Shown: positions 12,086 through 24,033, counted from the first letter of the stretch. The stretch: 64,000 bases of DNA from Patagioenas fasciata (GCF_037038585.1 NC_092524.1:68596552-68660551); one strand, 5' to 3'. Numbers and translations are program-made. The notes: generated by a model from the sequence alone, not told the origin.

Positions 12086-12496
12086 AGTTCTCTAGAGTCT
12101 TCCCACATATTGAGGGAGCTGGGGCTCTTTTACTGGAGGAGAGGAGACTGAGGGGGGACTCATTCCTGGGGATCAATATAGAAAGGGGCAGTGTCAGGAG
12201 GATGGAGCCAGGCTCTTCACAGTGACAACCAGTGATAGGACAAGGGGTAATGGGCTCAAACTGGAACACAAGAGGTTCCACTTAAATTTGAGAAGAAACT
12301 TGTTCCTGGTGAGGGTGGCAGAGCCTGGCCCAGGCTGCCCAGGGAGGTTGTGGAGTCTCCTTCTGTGCAGCCATTCAAACCCGCCTGGACACCTTCCTGT
12401 GGAACCTCAGCTGGGTGTTCCTGCTCCATGGGGGGATTGCACTGGATGAGCTTTCCAGGGCCCTTCCAACCCCTCACATTCTGGGATTCTGTGATA
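12086..12496 (+). mobile_element. CR1 LINE 3' fragment with non-CR1 leader
   Basis: CR1 homology runs from TGAGGGAGCTGGGG (about 12110) to the tail GGGATTCTGTGATA. The 24 bases before it, beginning AGTTCTCTAGAGTCTTCCC, replace the usual CR1 sequence seen in the copies at 9287 and 16256. They are shared exactly with the minus-strand copy at 2244-2662. Confidence 0.92.
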
Positions 12497-12864
12497 CAGA
12501 CATCTTTTCTTCTATCTGACTTCTCTAAGCCCATAACCGAGGATTCCTGTCTTCACAAGATGCTCAGAACAGTTCCTCTGACTTTACTTCAAAGCAGATG
12601 TGCACAAAGACACTGCCCAGACCCTGGTTAGAAACAGACCTGTCCTCATTTGATCTAATTAACCTCCTTTCCAAAAGCGAACAGGTGGAAACAAACAGGA
12701 CGCATCGCAAAACCCAGCTAAGGAGCCTCTTCCCTGCCACATAAAAGTACAACCTCAACCTTTAAGTCCACCCTCTGAACAGCCAGCGAGGCCTGCACAG
12801 GAGAGCAGACGGCCTTCAGAGGGCACACTCCTGGACCCATGTCCCTGTGGAGACACCAGGTCCG
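12497..12864. other. Unique sequence, nothing recognised
   Basis: Short spacer between CR1 copies; no supported gene or repeat seen. Confidence 0.45.
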
Positions 12865-13007
12865 ACAGCAGTTGTGCAGGTGAACCATCGAAATCACAGA
12901 GTTGTTTTGGTTGGAAAAGACCTTTAAGATCATTGAGTCCAACTCTTAACCCAACACTGTTGAGTCCACCACTAAACCATGTCCCTGAGAACAGCAGTTG
13001 TGCAGGT
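12865..13007 (-). mobile_element. Short CR1 insertion with 17-bp target-site duplication
   Basis: The CR1 3' fragment (12882-12990) has its tail at the left (AAATCACAGAGTTGTTTTGG) and breaks off near CATGTCCCTGAGAA. The 17-base word ACAGCAGTTGTGCAGGT occurs at 12865-12881 and again at 12991-13007, directly flanking the element, as expected for a target duplication made at insertion. Confidence 0.88.
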
Positions 13008-13230
13008 AACCACACGCTGAAGTCGGTGCAATGCCCCTGCGAGCACTGAGCTCTGTGGCGCACAACCGCGGATAAATAAACCCAAACGGTCCCCCAAGAA
13101 GAGTGACACAAGTTCGGCCTCGTACTGGATGGATCACCTCAGCAGGACACATATGGCTCAGCACACCAACAGCTCAACTAAATTTTTCAGCTGAAAAAAT
13201 GTCTTTTGTTCATTCCTGAGGGTTTTCGAG

Positions 13231-13388
13231 CATTGGAACAGGCTGCCCAGGGCAGTGGTGGAGTCACCATCCATGGAGGGGTTTAAAAGACGTATAGATG
13301 AGGTTCTTGGGGACATGGTTTAGTGTTGGGCTAATGGTTGGACTCAATGATCTTAAAGGTCTTTTCCAACCAAAACGATTCTGTGATT
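13231..13388 (+). mobile_element. CR1 LINE 3' tail
   Basis: Starts CATTGGAACAGGCTGCCCAG and ends CCAAAACGATTCTGTGATTC. Same broad subfamily as the minus-strand fragment at 12882, but the opposite orientation and with a different break point. Confidence 0.9.
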
Positions 13389-14617
13389 CCTCCGAGGTTC
13401 TTTTTTTAATGCATGTGAGCAATGTCACTTCTTCAGTGACGTTCCAGACACTTCACCAGTCTGAATTGTTTTTTCTCAGAAAAAATACCCTCAAAATATT
13501 TAAAGTTTACTTCTTATCTAATCCCTCGCTTTTTCTTTTCCCCACCCCATCCCATCCTGGAAAGACACCAGAATTGATAGAAAAATTAGGAAACTTCATC
13601 AGATGTGTTCTTCTTTCCCATCTTCCTGGTAAACGCTAAGTTCAATAATTTACCACACGCTCTTTGTGTTCGCAGCCTCACTGAGTATTGACAACCGAGT
13701 CAATGCCTTCCTACGTGTAGAAACAACCCTCCTTGGGTAGAACACCAAACCGTGGTACAGAAACACCACAAAGAGTTCACTTTCCTACCATCCATGCTGT
13801 CAGCATTGAAAAACTTCCTCCGGTGGAGCCCTGAGGAGCATCACACTTGCACACAAGCTGCTACAAATTCCAGCCCCTGTAAGGTATCACACAACAGGTT
13901 ATTTCTGGCACTGCAGAGAAAAACCCCAATCTGCACCCATGCAACTCCAAGGCTGCAAATTCCACATTTCCTGCTTAAGAAAGGATTTTAAAGCCCTGGG
14001 ATTTAGACATATGAAAGAAAAGGGTCATAAAAACTGCACTATCAACTGCACCGTAACAACCACGCCGTATTACTTCAAGATGATGAATATAAATCGCTCC
14101 GTGCGAACTAATGCAATCACTTTCTTGTCTCGGAGGGCTCAGACAGAGAACATGTGTTCCAGCCCCGATTCACCCTTATCTTACACAGGCACAGCACTGT
14201 TGTCCTTAAACACTCAGGTATACGATGCCCATTAGCTGGGATGGACCCAGACGGTTGTGTTCCTATGAATCATACGAAAACAAAAAGGAAACAAAAACCA
14301 TTCCCCAACAGGAAACTATTTCTGAGTGAAGTGTACGGCACCTTCAGCTATCCCATCAATAATAGAGGTGTATGCTAGTCCTCATCAAAAATGTCCCCCC
14401 AGAAGACTCATCCTCTGCTGGAAGAGAGATGGTTGTATTGCTTCAGCAGGCAATCGCTCAAGCAATACTGCTTCAGTGCCATCAACAGCCACTTCCCAGT
14501 CATAACCCAAACACAAAATGCCCAAAATGCGAAGAAATAACATGGGAAGAGTCACCAGTTTGGCTTCAAGCTACAATTTCTTTCTCACCTTGGATGGAGA
14601 GACCACCACCAGGTCTA
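13389..14617. other. Unique sequence, nothing recognised
   Basis: No repeat signature. Overlapping short plus-strand frames between 13752 and 14623 show no domain, start context or splice support. Confidence 0.45.
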
Positions 14618-14733
14618 TCATAGAAGCACAGAATCATTTCAGCTGGAAGAGACCCTCAGGATCATCGAGTCCAACCATCACCTCACCTAAGTCTAGCACT
14701 AAACCATGACCCTAAGAACCTCATCTAAACGCC
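14618..14733 (-). mobile_element. CR1 LINE 3' tail
   Basis: The left edge has AGCACAGAATCATTTCAGCT, then AGACCCTCAGGATCATCGAG and ACTAAACCATGACCCTAAGA, matching the CR1 type at 12882. Right boundary approximate. Confidence 0.85.
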
Positions 14734-15802
14734 TAGTAGTGGATTTGGTGGACTCATACTGACCCATGAACCAGCCTGCTGGTGCTCAGCTCTCCTTCCC
14801 CTCCTAAAAAAACTGTAATTGGAAATGTAAATGAGACTCAAAACATGCATGGGAGCTCCTCTTGGACAGACAAAATAGCATTGAGACAGGAAAGAGCTTT
14901 GAGATCACCAGAAACAGCAGAAAACAAACACCTCCCACCCCGGACCCAAACCCTGCTCCCATGCGTTAGCTCATAATGAAAGCAAAACAGGGAAAAAAAT
15001 CAGCTTGTCCTTCCTCACCCCTACAAGAGGACAGCAAGGACACCCCTCCCATCCCCTCACTTTGCTACCCCAACCCAGGGAACGCAGGAAAACGCAAGTC
15101 CATTTTATTAACACCATTTGCAAGCAAAGTCAGGAGGAATCAATATGTTTTTGAAGGAATATCAGAAGGGTGGCAGATACACCGAGAGCCTGGGACTCAA
15201 ACACACACTGTATGCCTCTGATTAAATTCCCTGTAGCCACCCAAAGTGCCTGGGACACCCTCACTTACAGCTTTGCCATGTAAGCCATACCCAGGCACTA
15301 GGACAACGTTACAGATTCCACCTGCCTGCAGTGAGATTGGCCATTTTGCAGAGGATCAGCCCAAATTCGTAGGGCCAGGGAGTCCCACTTCACCTCACCG
15401 CAAGGATTTCCATTCTCATTAAGTGGAGCCGGCCCACTTACTTTTGGTGAATAATTCAACCACTTCGTTAAACAGTTCGCTTTTTCTCTCCCCACCCCAT
15501 TTGCACATTTGCCACAAAGAGACAGTGACCATTTATTCGTGGGCATTTTCATTATTCAGTATTGTGATCATCCAGCAGGAGGTTTGTGTGAAAATATCCA
15601 GCAAGCGCAAATCCATTTTCATGGGTCAATTCTCATGCACGTAGCTGAGCAAAAGCCCATCACTTTCCGAATGTGTAAAAGAAACAACTGCTAATTTTTA
15701 AAACTGCTAATAAAAACAAGGAATGCAAGCTTTGGAAGGATAAAAGTTTGCTCAGAACCATCTGTCATTTCGTAATATTATTTTACCACATTTAACCAAG
15801 AC
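14734..15802. other. Unique sequence with one weak exon-like block
   Basis: Mostly featureless. On the minus strand 15269-15325 lies between a CACTGCAG acceptor and a GTAAGTGAG donor and is open in one frame (AGGICNVVLVPGYGLHGKA, phase 0 at both ends). The length of 57 bases makes chance likely. Confidence 0.35.
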
Positions 15803-16083
15803 CAGCAGGGCCTGTTGTGACAGGACAAGGGGTGATGGTTTTAAACTAAAGGAGGGAGATTCAGGCTGGACATGAGGAAGGAATTGTTGTCCCTGAGGGT
15901 GGTGAGAGCCTGGCCCAGGTTGGGCAGAGAGGTGGTGGCTGAACCATCCCTGGAGACATCCCAGGCCAGGCTGGACGGGGCTCTGAGCAACCTGAGCTGG
16001 TGAAGATGTCCCTGCTCATGGCAGCGGTGGCACTGGATGGGCTTTGAAGGTCCTTTCCAACCCAAACTACTCTATGATTCTAC
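15803..16083 (+). mobile_element. CR1 LINE 3' fragment (GAGCAACCTGAGC type)
   Basis: Runs from AGCAGGGCCTGTTGTGACAG to CTACTCTATGATTCTA. Same subfamily as the minus-strand copies at 34558, 57847 and 60809 and the short tail at 4820, with the block CAGGCTGGACGGGGCTCTGA. Confidence 0.93.
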
Positions 16084-16255
16084 GCAGCTGCCTGCCTGAG
16101 AGGCTGGAGAAGACAATGTGAGGGAAAGAGTGCTGGAAGGACACTCAAAATGAGAGATCTCTCTTCTCCGCACCTCTAGCAAACTGAGCACCAGGTCAAG
16201 TTCAGCATAGGCCTTGTTGTGCAGTGACCAGTGGAGGAAAAGATGGGTCCATCAG

Positions 16256-16692
16256 GGCAACAAAGACGCTGAAGGGAGTGGAGCATCTCCCGTGTGAGGA
16301 AAGGCTGAGGGAGCTGGGGCTCTGGAGCTGGAGAAGAGGAGACTGAGGGGGGGACTCGTTCATGGGGATCAATATGGAAAGGGGGAGTGTCAGGAGGATG
16401 GAGCCAGGCTCTTCTGGGTGACAACCAGTGATAGGACAAGGGGTAATGGGTTCAAGCTGGAACACAAGAGGTTCCACTTAAATATAAGAAGAAACTTGTT
16501 CCTGGTGAGGGTGGCAGAGCCTGGCCCAGGCTGCCCAGGGAGGTTGTGGAGTCTCCTTCTGTGCAGCCATTCAAACCCGCCTGGACACCTTCCTGTGGAA
16601 CCTCAGCTGGGTGTTCCTGCTCCATGGGGGGATTGCACTGGATGAGCTTTCCAGGTCCCTTCCAACCCCTGACACTCTGGGACTCTGTGATC
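16256..16692 (+). mobile_element. CR1 LINE 3' fragment
   Basis: Starts near CAACAAAGACGCTGAAGGGA, keeps the usual GAGCATCTCCCGTGTGAGG segment that the 12086 copy lacks, and ends GGGACTCTGTGATCA. Frames in it are remnants of the last ORF2 codons and the 3' UTR. Confidence 0.94.
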
Positions 16693-18586
16693 AGACATCA
16701 TGGCTTGTTCTGCACAATCTCTAACAAATTAACATCCCCACACACCCCTTACTCTCTCAATTTCCCCTGCCAAATAGGAGTAATTTTTCTCAAAATTGCG
16801 GCAAACTGTTTTATGAGATATCTTTAAAGCTTGGGAAATAATTCTTATTTAGATACATAAGGCTGGGAAAGACTTTCTGGCCATTAATTTCAGCCTTCTG
16901 CTAATTTCCAGCCTTAATTTATTCATGGCCTGCTCATACCCATTTGTCTGTGTGCCAACATGCTGCTTCAGTTTAAATAATTCTCCTTTCCTACATTCCC
17001 TGTTCGTCCTCCCAACATGTTTCTGGTGCAGCAGCCACGTTCCCATCTTGGCCAGCCTAAGCAAGCCAAGCTTTGTCAGTCCCCGCTTGCAAGGGTACGC
17101 TCCCCATCACCCTGGTCCCCATTGCTGATTTAAATTCACCCGTGTGCCCACACGCCATGGTGTAACCAGGCACCATAATTACATGGCTCATCTCTCTAGG
17201 GTTTGATCCAAAGAGACCAAATCAATCCCTGACAAGGCCAAGGGCTGAACCAGTTCCCTCTAATGAGACCCACTGTCCCCAAAAATTCTTCGAGTCCCCA
17301 AGTGAACGGCACTTCCAGCTGCCCCACTGTCCCTTCCAGTGCAAACCTGCGCAAAGCCTGGTCCTACTTCCAACAACACGCACCCCATCCTCCCAAAATT
17401 AATGGGCAAATGAGTTTTTATATCATATTTATAGTTGGGGTTTTTTTTTCTGAAAGAAATTAATTCAGAAGTTATTCCTGCCAGTGCTGATATAATATAA
17501 AGCCATACATTTACTTGGGGTTTTTTTCTACCTGAGCAGAGAGACAAGTTTGCAAGGGGAAGGAACTACAACAGCATCCCATGCCAAGACATCCGCTTGT
17601 GCCTCCAGAGCTTGTGGGGAGAAAAGAAGATTATTAAGGCTACAGACTGCAACCCAGCCCCCACAGCAGCACATCTTCCACAGAAAAACCACGAGGAAGG
17701 GAAATCACTGCCCAGCAGAGAAGGAAGAGCTTTGAAATAAAGATTATCTGGAGTCCTTGCAACCCGAACGCTGTTGGATGGCACAGGGTGGCTGCAGGCG
17801 GTACAAGCTGAAGCAGCCCTGAGACTTCAGCTCAGAGACTGATGCAGACATCACTGCCCTGACCCCCTCAAACACAGCTCGGTGAAACCAGCCTCACACA
17901 CCGAAAACATCCAAGCACCTTCCCCTCGACCGCTCCTTTCCCAGTCTCTCCTCTCACGCGTGTTCTGCATGGAGAAACCAGGGGGTTTTGCGAACTTCTG
18001 GGGAAGCAGCCGGGTGCTCCAGTAATCAGAGCGAGACTTGGTTGCCGAGGCTGGAAGCGACGAGCACCGGGAGCAGGGTGCTCAGCACGCACGGCGATGA
18101 TCCGGGCTCGCCATGTGATCCGTGCTGCAGCAGAGCTGCTGGCACAGCTGCTGTAATAACCAGCATGTTATTCCCTCCCATGTTTCCCAGTTAAGTTTCC
18201 GCTCCACAGCCTTTGACTCTGCAAGAGAGCCGAACTGCCAAGCCACTGATGCTGGCTCAGCGCGCCTGTAATCCCAGTCTTATTAAGCAAAGCAATTAAG
18301 CATGGACTTAACTTTAAACACATTGTCAAAGCCCAGTGGCTTAGCGCAAGTCCAGGCTTAAGCAGATGCTTAAGTCCATTGCTGACTTGAGGCTTAAGCT
18401 GCCAAATGAAACCACAAGACCTTGCTCAAGCTGTTCCAGTGAAATAAGAAAACACAAAGCTTAACTTCAGCACAGTTGCTGAGAAGAATAAGGACAGGTT
18501 TAGCATTTTGTTCCCGGGTGCCAAGCACCACCAAGGACACACACACACTGCTGGAAGGGTTCCCTGCAGACGTGTCTGACCACGCT
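16693..18586. other. Unique sequence, nothing recognised
   Basis: AT-rich then moderately GC-rich DNA with no repeat family or credible exon seen. Confidence 0.45.
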
Positions 18587-19055
18587 GCTGCACCACAGGG
18601 GTGGTCACCCACCACCACACTGTGTCCCCAGGGACACGGCCGATGTCCCCACTGCTGCACCACAGGGGTGGTCACCCACCACCACACTGTGTCCCCAGGG
18701 ACGCAGCCGACGTCCCCACTGCTGCACCACAGGAGTGGTCACCCACCATCACAGCGTGTCCCCAGGGAGACGGCCAATGTCCCCACTGCTGCACCACAGG
18801 GGTGGTCACCCACCACCACACCGTGTCCCCAGGGACACCGCCAATGTCCCCAGGGCTGCACCACAGGGGTGGTCATCCACCACCACACCGTGTCCCCAGG
18901 GACGCAGCCGACGTCCCCACTGCTGCACCACAGGAGTGGTCACCCACCACCACACCGTGTCCCCAGTGACACAGCCAAAGTCCCCACTGTTGCACCACAG
19001 GGGTGGTCACCCACCACCACAGTGTGTCCCCAGGGACACGGCCGAAGTCCCCAGG
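18587..19055. repeat. 67-bp tandem minisatellite, seven units
   Basis: Seven consecutive units start at 18587, 18654, 18721, 18788, 18855, 18922 and 18989, each exactly 67 bases. They begin GCTGCACCACAGG (GTTGCACCAC in the last), pass through GTGGTCACCCACCACCAC, and end near GTCCCCACT or GTCCCCAGGG. A partial unit begins at 19056. Units differ by scattered substitutions, mostly C/T and G/A. All forward frames are open through the array, giving a 232-codon frame (18476-19174). Because 67 is not divisible by three, successive units are read in different frames, which argues against selection on a protein. Confidence 0.96.
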
Positions 19056-19063
19056 GCTGCACA

Positions 19064-20763
19064 GACCCCAACCTCTGCTTCCAGGGGCTTGCACAGCCCC
19101 AGGGTTTCACAGCAGGTCTGAAGGAGAGAAGATGGGGAGCCCGAAGCAGCACGGGACAACGTATAAACGCTTAAAAGTCTAGCAAATGCCTGCTGAAGGG
19201 TGGCATTCTGAAGCGGTGGGAATCAAACCCTCCTGAACTGAAGGAGAGATGCCAGAAGGTCAGAGATTAGCTTTACATATTAAGAGAAGCAATATGATGA
19301 AAAAGAAAAGGTGACGGCCCCCATGAAGAGCCAGGAGAACAAGCACAGCCACCGCATTTTCAGCACGGTTGTGGTGTTCTTGTGTCGCTTGTTCTTCTTC
19401 TTGTTTTCTGAGAAAGCAGCGCTACGGAAACACAGATCTGTGATGCTGGGAGCCAGGACAAGACATGAAATTTCGTGGATGGTGGAAAGGACTCCAGTAA
19501 AAAGTCATTGCACAGGGAGGAACTGCTTGACTTGGAGGTGGACCTGGTGAAGCTGATGAAGAAGAGAGATGAGAAGCTTCGTTTTAATTCGGTGCAAGGC
19601 ACAGAAAAGGTGTTAGGACAGACTTGAAGGAGAAGAACTTTGCAGTGTGAAAGTAAAGAGGCTTTCAGTGCTGAGATGAAAGGCAGATGGGGTGGCAGTT
19701 GGAAAGAGTCAAAAAAGAAAGCAGAAAAAAGGAGGAAACAACAAATAAACACCACACATACCCTTAAGACTGGAGACACTAAACACAAGTGTATTACCAG
19801 CAAAAAGTTAGAGAAGGATGACAAATTATGGCAAAGATCAGGAGGGGAAACAAGGTTTCCCACTGTTTGTGTAGATGGAAAGGCTGGATCAGACCAAATG
19901 AAAATGCACGTGTTGAAATGTGAAGTCAAGGGGTCACAGACACGGGAGCACCCCCGGCAGCCTCTGTTCTACACCAGCACCGTGCCCCGAGAAATTGTGG
20001 AGTAACGTTGAAGAAATTCACTGGAAAAGGGACACAACCCCTCTCCCCTCCCACAGAAGCCAGAGACCTCATACCTACTCTATACATTTTCAATGCAGGA
20101 ACTGAAGGATCAAGTCGTGCATCCAAAGGCACGGGACGACTGGGAGCAGGAAGACCCCTTTTCATCTCCAAAACAAGTAGAATGGGGAAAAAACCCACAT
20201 CATATCTTGCTCCAATTCCTGTGACTAATATAGGGGTTTTTTTGCAATAAGACATGCTACTGCTTAATCAAATGACTTACAGAGAAATAAACAAAGCATT
20301 TTCCTTCTCTAACAGCTGTTTTTTAAGGATAAATAAAATTATAGAAGTGCCTGACTTAAAGTTAACAAAAGAATAATCATACGCACGCTCCCAAGTCTGA
20401 AGTAGGTTAGTGCACGCAAATATAGAGGACGAAGCAAAAGTCTCTAGAAAATACTGCAGTTCACTGTGATAACAGCCCATTAACAGAACAGTCCTCTGAC
20501 ACCAGATTTCATGACCATCGGCGGCTACTTCTCAGCCTCCTCACAAAGACACCCAGACGTGATCTCCCGCTAAACCACGGAATAAACGCTAATCCACTAA
20601 GGGCATGTAAATCACTGGGACAATTCACAGTGCCTTGGGCTTTTTTTTGACCAGTTCCAGGACCCCTTGAGCGTGAGTAGAAGAGCAGCCACCCACCCCC
20701 TGCCTTCACCTGTCCTCATCATGAGAAACGTCCCTGGCCCCAGCTGGCTGAACAAACCCAAGG
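19064..20763. other. Unique sequence, nothing recognised
   Basis: Purine-rich around 19.6-19.8 kb, which produces a 189-codon minus frame (19360-19929) and a lysine-rich plus frame. Neither has exon signals. Confidence 0.45.
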
Positions 20764-21657
20764 GATCACAGAATCCCAGAGTGTCAGGGGTTGGAAGGGA
20801 CCTGGAAAGCTCATTCAGTGCAATCCCCCCATGGAGCAGGAACACCCAGCTGAGGTTCCACAGGAAGGTGTCCAGGCGGGTTTGAATGGCTGCACAGAAG
20901 GAGACTCCACAACCTCCCTGGGCAGCCTGGGCCAGGCTCTGACACCCTCACCAGGAACAAGTTTCTTCTCAAATTTAAGTGGAACCTCCTGTGTTCCAAT
21001 TTGCACCCATTACCCCTTGTCCTGTTTTTGGTTGTCACCCACAAGAGCCTGGCTCCATCCTCCTGACACTGCCCCTTTCCATATTGATCCCCATGAATGA
21101 GTCCCCCCTCAGTCTCCTCTTCTCCAGCTCCAGAGCCCCAGCTCCCTCAGCCTTTCCTCACACGGGAGATGCTCCACTCCCTTCAGCATCTTGGTGGCTG
21201 CGCTGGACTCTCTCCAGCAGTTCCCTGTCCTTCTGGAACTGAGGGGCCACAACTGGACGCAAGATTCCAGGTGTGGTCTCCCCAGGGCAGAGCAGAGGGG
21301 CAGGAGAACCTCCCTGACCTACTGACCACCCCCTTCTAACCCACCCCAGGTACCATTGGCTCCCTGGCCACAAGGGCCCAGTGCTGGCTCATGCTCACCC
21401 TGCTGTCCCCAGGACCCCCAGGTCCCTTTCCCCTACACTGCTCTCTAATAGGTCATTCCCCAACTTACACTGGAACCTGGGGTTGTTCCTGCCCAGATTC
21501 AAGACTCTACACTTGCCCTTGTTATATTTCATTACATTTTTTCATGCCCAACTCTCCAGCCTGTCCAGGTCTCTGATGGCAGCACAGCTTCCAGTGTCAC
21601 CACCCCTCCCAGCTCCGTGTCATCAGCAAACTTGCTGACAGTCACTCTGTACCCAAG
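20764..21657 (-). mobile_element. Long CR1 LINE copy reaching the reverse-transcriptase active-site region
   Basis: About 0.9 kb, minus strand, from the tail at 20764 (ATCACAGAATCCCAGAGTGT) to about 21657. Near its right end the minus strand reads VTVSKFADD, the CR1 reverse-transcriptase active-site box, intact here in contrast to the FAGD of the 9287 copy. The copy is cut off just upstream, so it cannot encode an enzyme. Confidence 0.93.
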
Positions 21658-23929
21658 AAGCAGACATCACAAAGCCATCCTGGGGACGACAGTTCATCCT
21701 CAGCTGCCTTCTTCCCCAGGCACCCTTCAGGAGCACGGGGACGGCATCAGAGATGACCGCACATGCTACATGACATGACAACGGCTCCTCTGCCACTGGA
21801 GAGGGTAGGGACACAACTCACCTGAAAGTCTGGGCACACTGTGTGTCCCCAGTAAAAGCCACGGGCACCGTTTAATTGCACTAAAACCACATTTGGATAG
21901 CGGCAACAAAATCAAGCCCTCACAAAAATACACCGAGATATTAAGAACATTAATAATCAGTTGTACAAAATTCCCAACTTGAGACCCTCATTTTGACAGT
22001 GCTGGGGCTGTATTGAGCACTTAGCTGAGAGAAGAACTGTCAAGAGCACTTTGAAGGAGCATGTGAAGGCAACACTTGAGTCTAGAACGGAGTAAAATGT
22101 TCAAATGACCTCCAAGAGGGACCCTCATTGCATCAGTGCCAAGAGGCTGTGCATGTTCAAGATGCCTGAACGGTGCCTGTTCGTTCCAGAACATCTTTGT
22201 GAAAATCCTAACGCACTGGGATAACTGGGTTACACACTCAGTGCTCCTCTTCAGGCATGAGGGACGCAAACTGTGCTTCTTCAGTCAGCAAAACCTGACA
22301 TTGGTTATAAACCCAAAACACACAGCCATGAGGACACGGTAGTCATTCACCAACTGAAAGCCCTCCAAAAATTACGATGATGGTTCTAAAACTTATGAGA
22401 TGGCTTTAAAAAGCATTCATAGCTTGGAAGGGGTACATGCTTTTCATATAACTGAGGGAATTTAAGTATTGGGATAACTCTGGGTTGCACACTCAGTTTT
22501 CCTCTTCAAGCGTGATGACCACCAAATCAGCAAAACCTGAGGTACTAATTGCCTTTGTTTTGCCTCAGCACCCGTTCTTCAAAGGTGCAAAAGGCCAGGA
22601 GACTGGCAACAGAATCCCAAGAGTCAGCACTTTTGAAAGCCTTAGCCTCTCCTGTCACACTCTAATTTGAAGCAGATGGAACTTGCAGCATCTGCAGAAC
22701 CTGGTCCTGGACTAGGAAAGCTTTTCTTTGCCCGGGCAGGCCCCTCCTGGCCTCCCCTCGCATCGCCAGCACCGAACTCAGGTTTGCATTTGGATGGAGA
22801 GTGGCAGCGTTGCTGCAGACTGAAACAATCACATTCTGCCACCGAAGCAAACTCACGACGAAGTATTAAGCCAGCACCCTCATCCGTCTGGGTAAATCAC
22901 ACTGTAGAGATCTTTCAGAGCCACCGCGGAATTGGGAACACAGGTCCCACCTGGCTCAGGCTTAAATAGTCCCTGGATGTGGTGCAGATTGCTCTGAGCT
23001 TCATCCCAGCTCCTCGGATTACAGACAAAGCAACTGACCCCACCAAGTGATCCTAACACCTGCCATGCTGTGGATAATCATAACAGCTGAATAATAATAA
23101 TTACTAATAAACAACCTCTGGGCTTGATTGCTTTCTCAGATTACCATTACACAAAGGAATGATTTTCTTTTTAACGGGTTCAATGCTTGCCTTTCCTCCC
23201 TCTGTCATAAAAGCCCCACAAACGTTGTTTGTCTGCTACGAGCAGTTTATTAATTGTGCCTTTATTATTGTATTAGAGACGGAGAGCACTGCACTGCCCG
23301 TCCTGGCTATCAGTTCTCCTCTTTGATTTCAAGGGGAGTTTAAACACACAGAAGAAACCCTGTTCCTTCAGTGCTCATCTCATGTAAGGATGTAGAGCGT
23401 TTTCTGTTTGTTTGGGGGTTTTATGGTTTGGGGTATTTTTCCTTTTCATTCCCACCCACCTTTGCTTCCATCCCCTTTTGTTTTTTAAGCTGCGGCACAT
23501 CGCAGCTTTCGCAAACTCCAAAATACCTATTAGGCAATAAAACCCTGATGCGTCTATTTCCTCGGTGGCAAAAAGAAAAACATGAATAATTTCTTTCATT
23601 AGCGTAACTTTCCCCATCAAAATAGCTCTACAGAGCACTGGGACACCCACAACCTCAGAGAAACCCACTAAGGCACTCCCAGCTGCCAGAAACCCGCTGC
23701 TCCTAATTAAAAACTTCAAAAGCAAATAAAAACAGCGAATTTCCGCAAAGGACCAACCGCTTCAATTTCAGCTGCTTCTTTTAAGGAAAAGAAAATAAAA
23801 GCAACACCACCAAGCCCCTAAAACACAAGTGTCTCGTATTAAAACGGCACGAAGGAAAACCCCTCGGTAAAACTCCCCACTTTTCTGGAAAAATCTAATT
23901 AGTTTTGCGAGGAAGATGAATAATCCAGG
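21658..23929. other. Mostly unique sequence with one old local duplication
   Basis: No CR1 or LTR seen. Two diverged direct copies of a segment lie at 22214-22303 and 22468-22541 (listed separately). The rest, including the AT-rich 23.1-23.9 kb block, is unremarkable and would be first-intron sequence if the exon at 24341 is real. Confidence 0.45.
22214..22541 (+). repeat. Diverged direct duplication, two copies about 255 bp apart
   Basis: Copy one (22214-22303) carries TGGGATAACTGGGTTACACA, CTCCTCTTCAGGCATGA and CAGCAAAACCTGA. Copy two (22468-22541) carries TGGGATAACTCTGGGTTGCA, TCCTCTTCAAGCGTGATGA and CAGCAAAACCTGA in the same order. Indels separate the shared words. Confidence 0.65.
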
Positions 23930-24033
23930 AGCTGAAGCAGCCGCCCCGGGGTGGGGGGACCCACCGGGACCCAAACTTTTCGCGGAGCAGCGGGCGAGCA
24001 AACCCCCGCGGAGATGGGAGGGGGAGAGGATGG

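Noticed and set aside
15269-15325. Minus-strand exon-like block with a GTAAGTGAG donor
   Set aside because: Only 57 bases, with no phase partner or recognised similarity; chance is likely.
18476-19174. 232-codon plus-strand frame with Pro/His repeats
   Set aside because: Produced by the 67-bp minisatellite; the period is not a multiple of three, so no single repeat peptide is maintained.
19360-20005. 189-codon minus frame and 121-codon plus frame
   Set aside because: The overlapping frames arise from a purine-rich stretch; no domain, splice signal or start context supports either.
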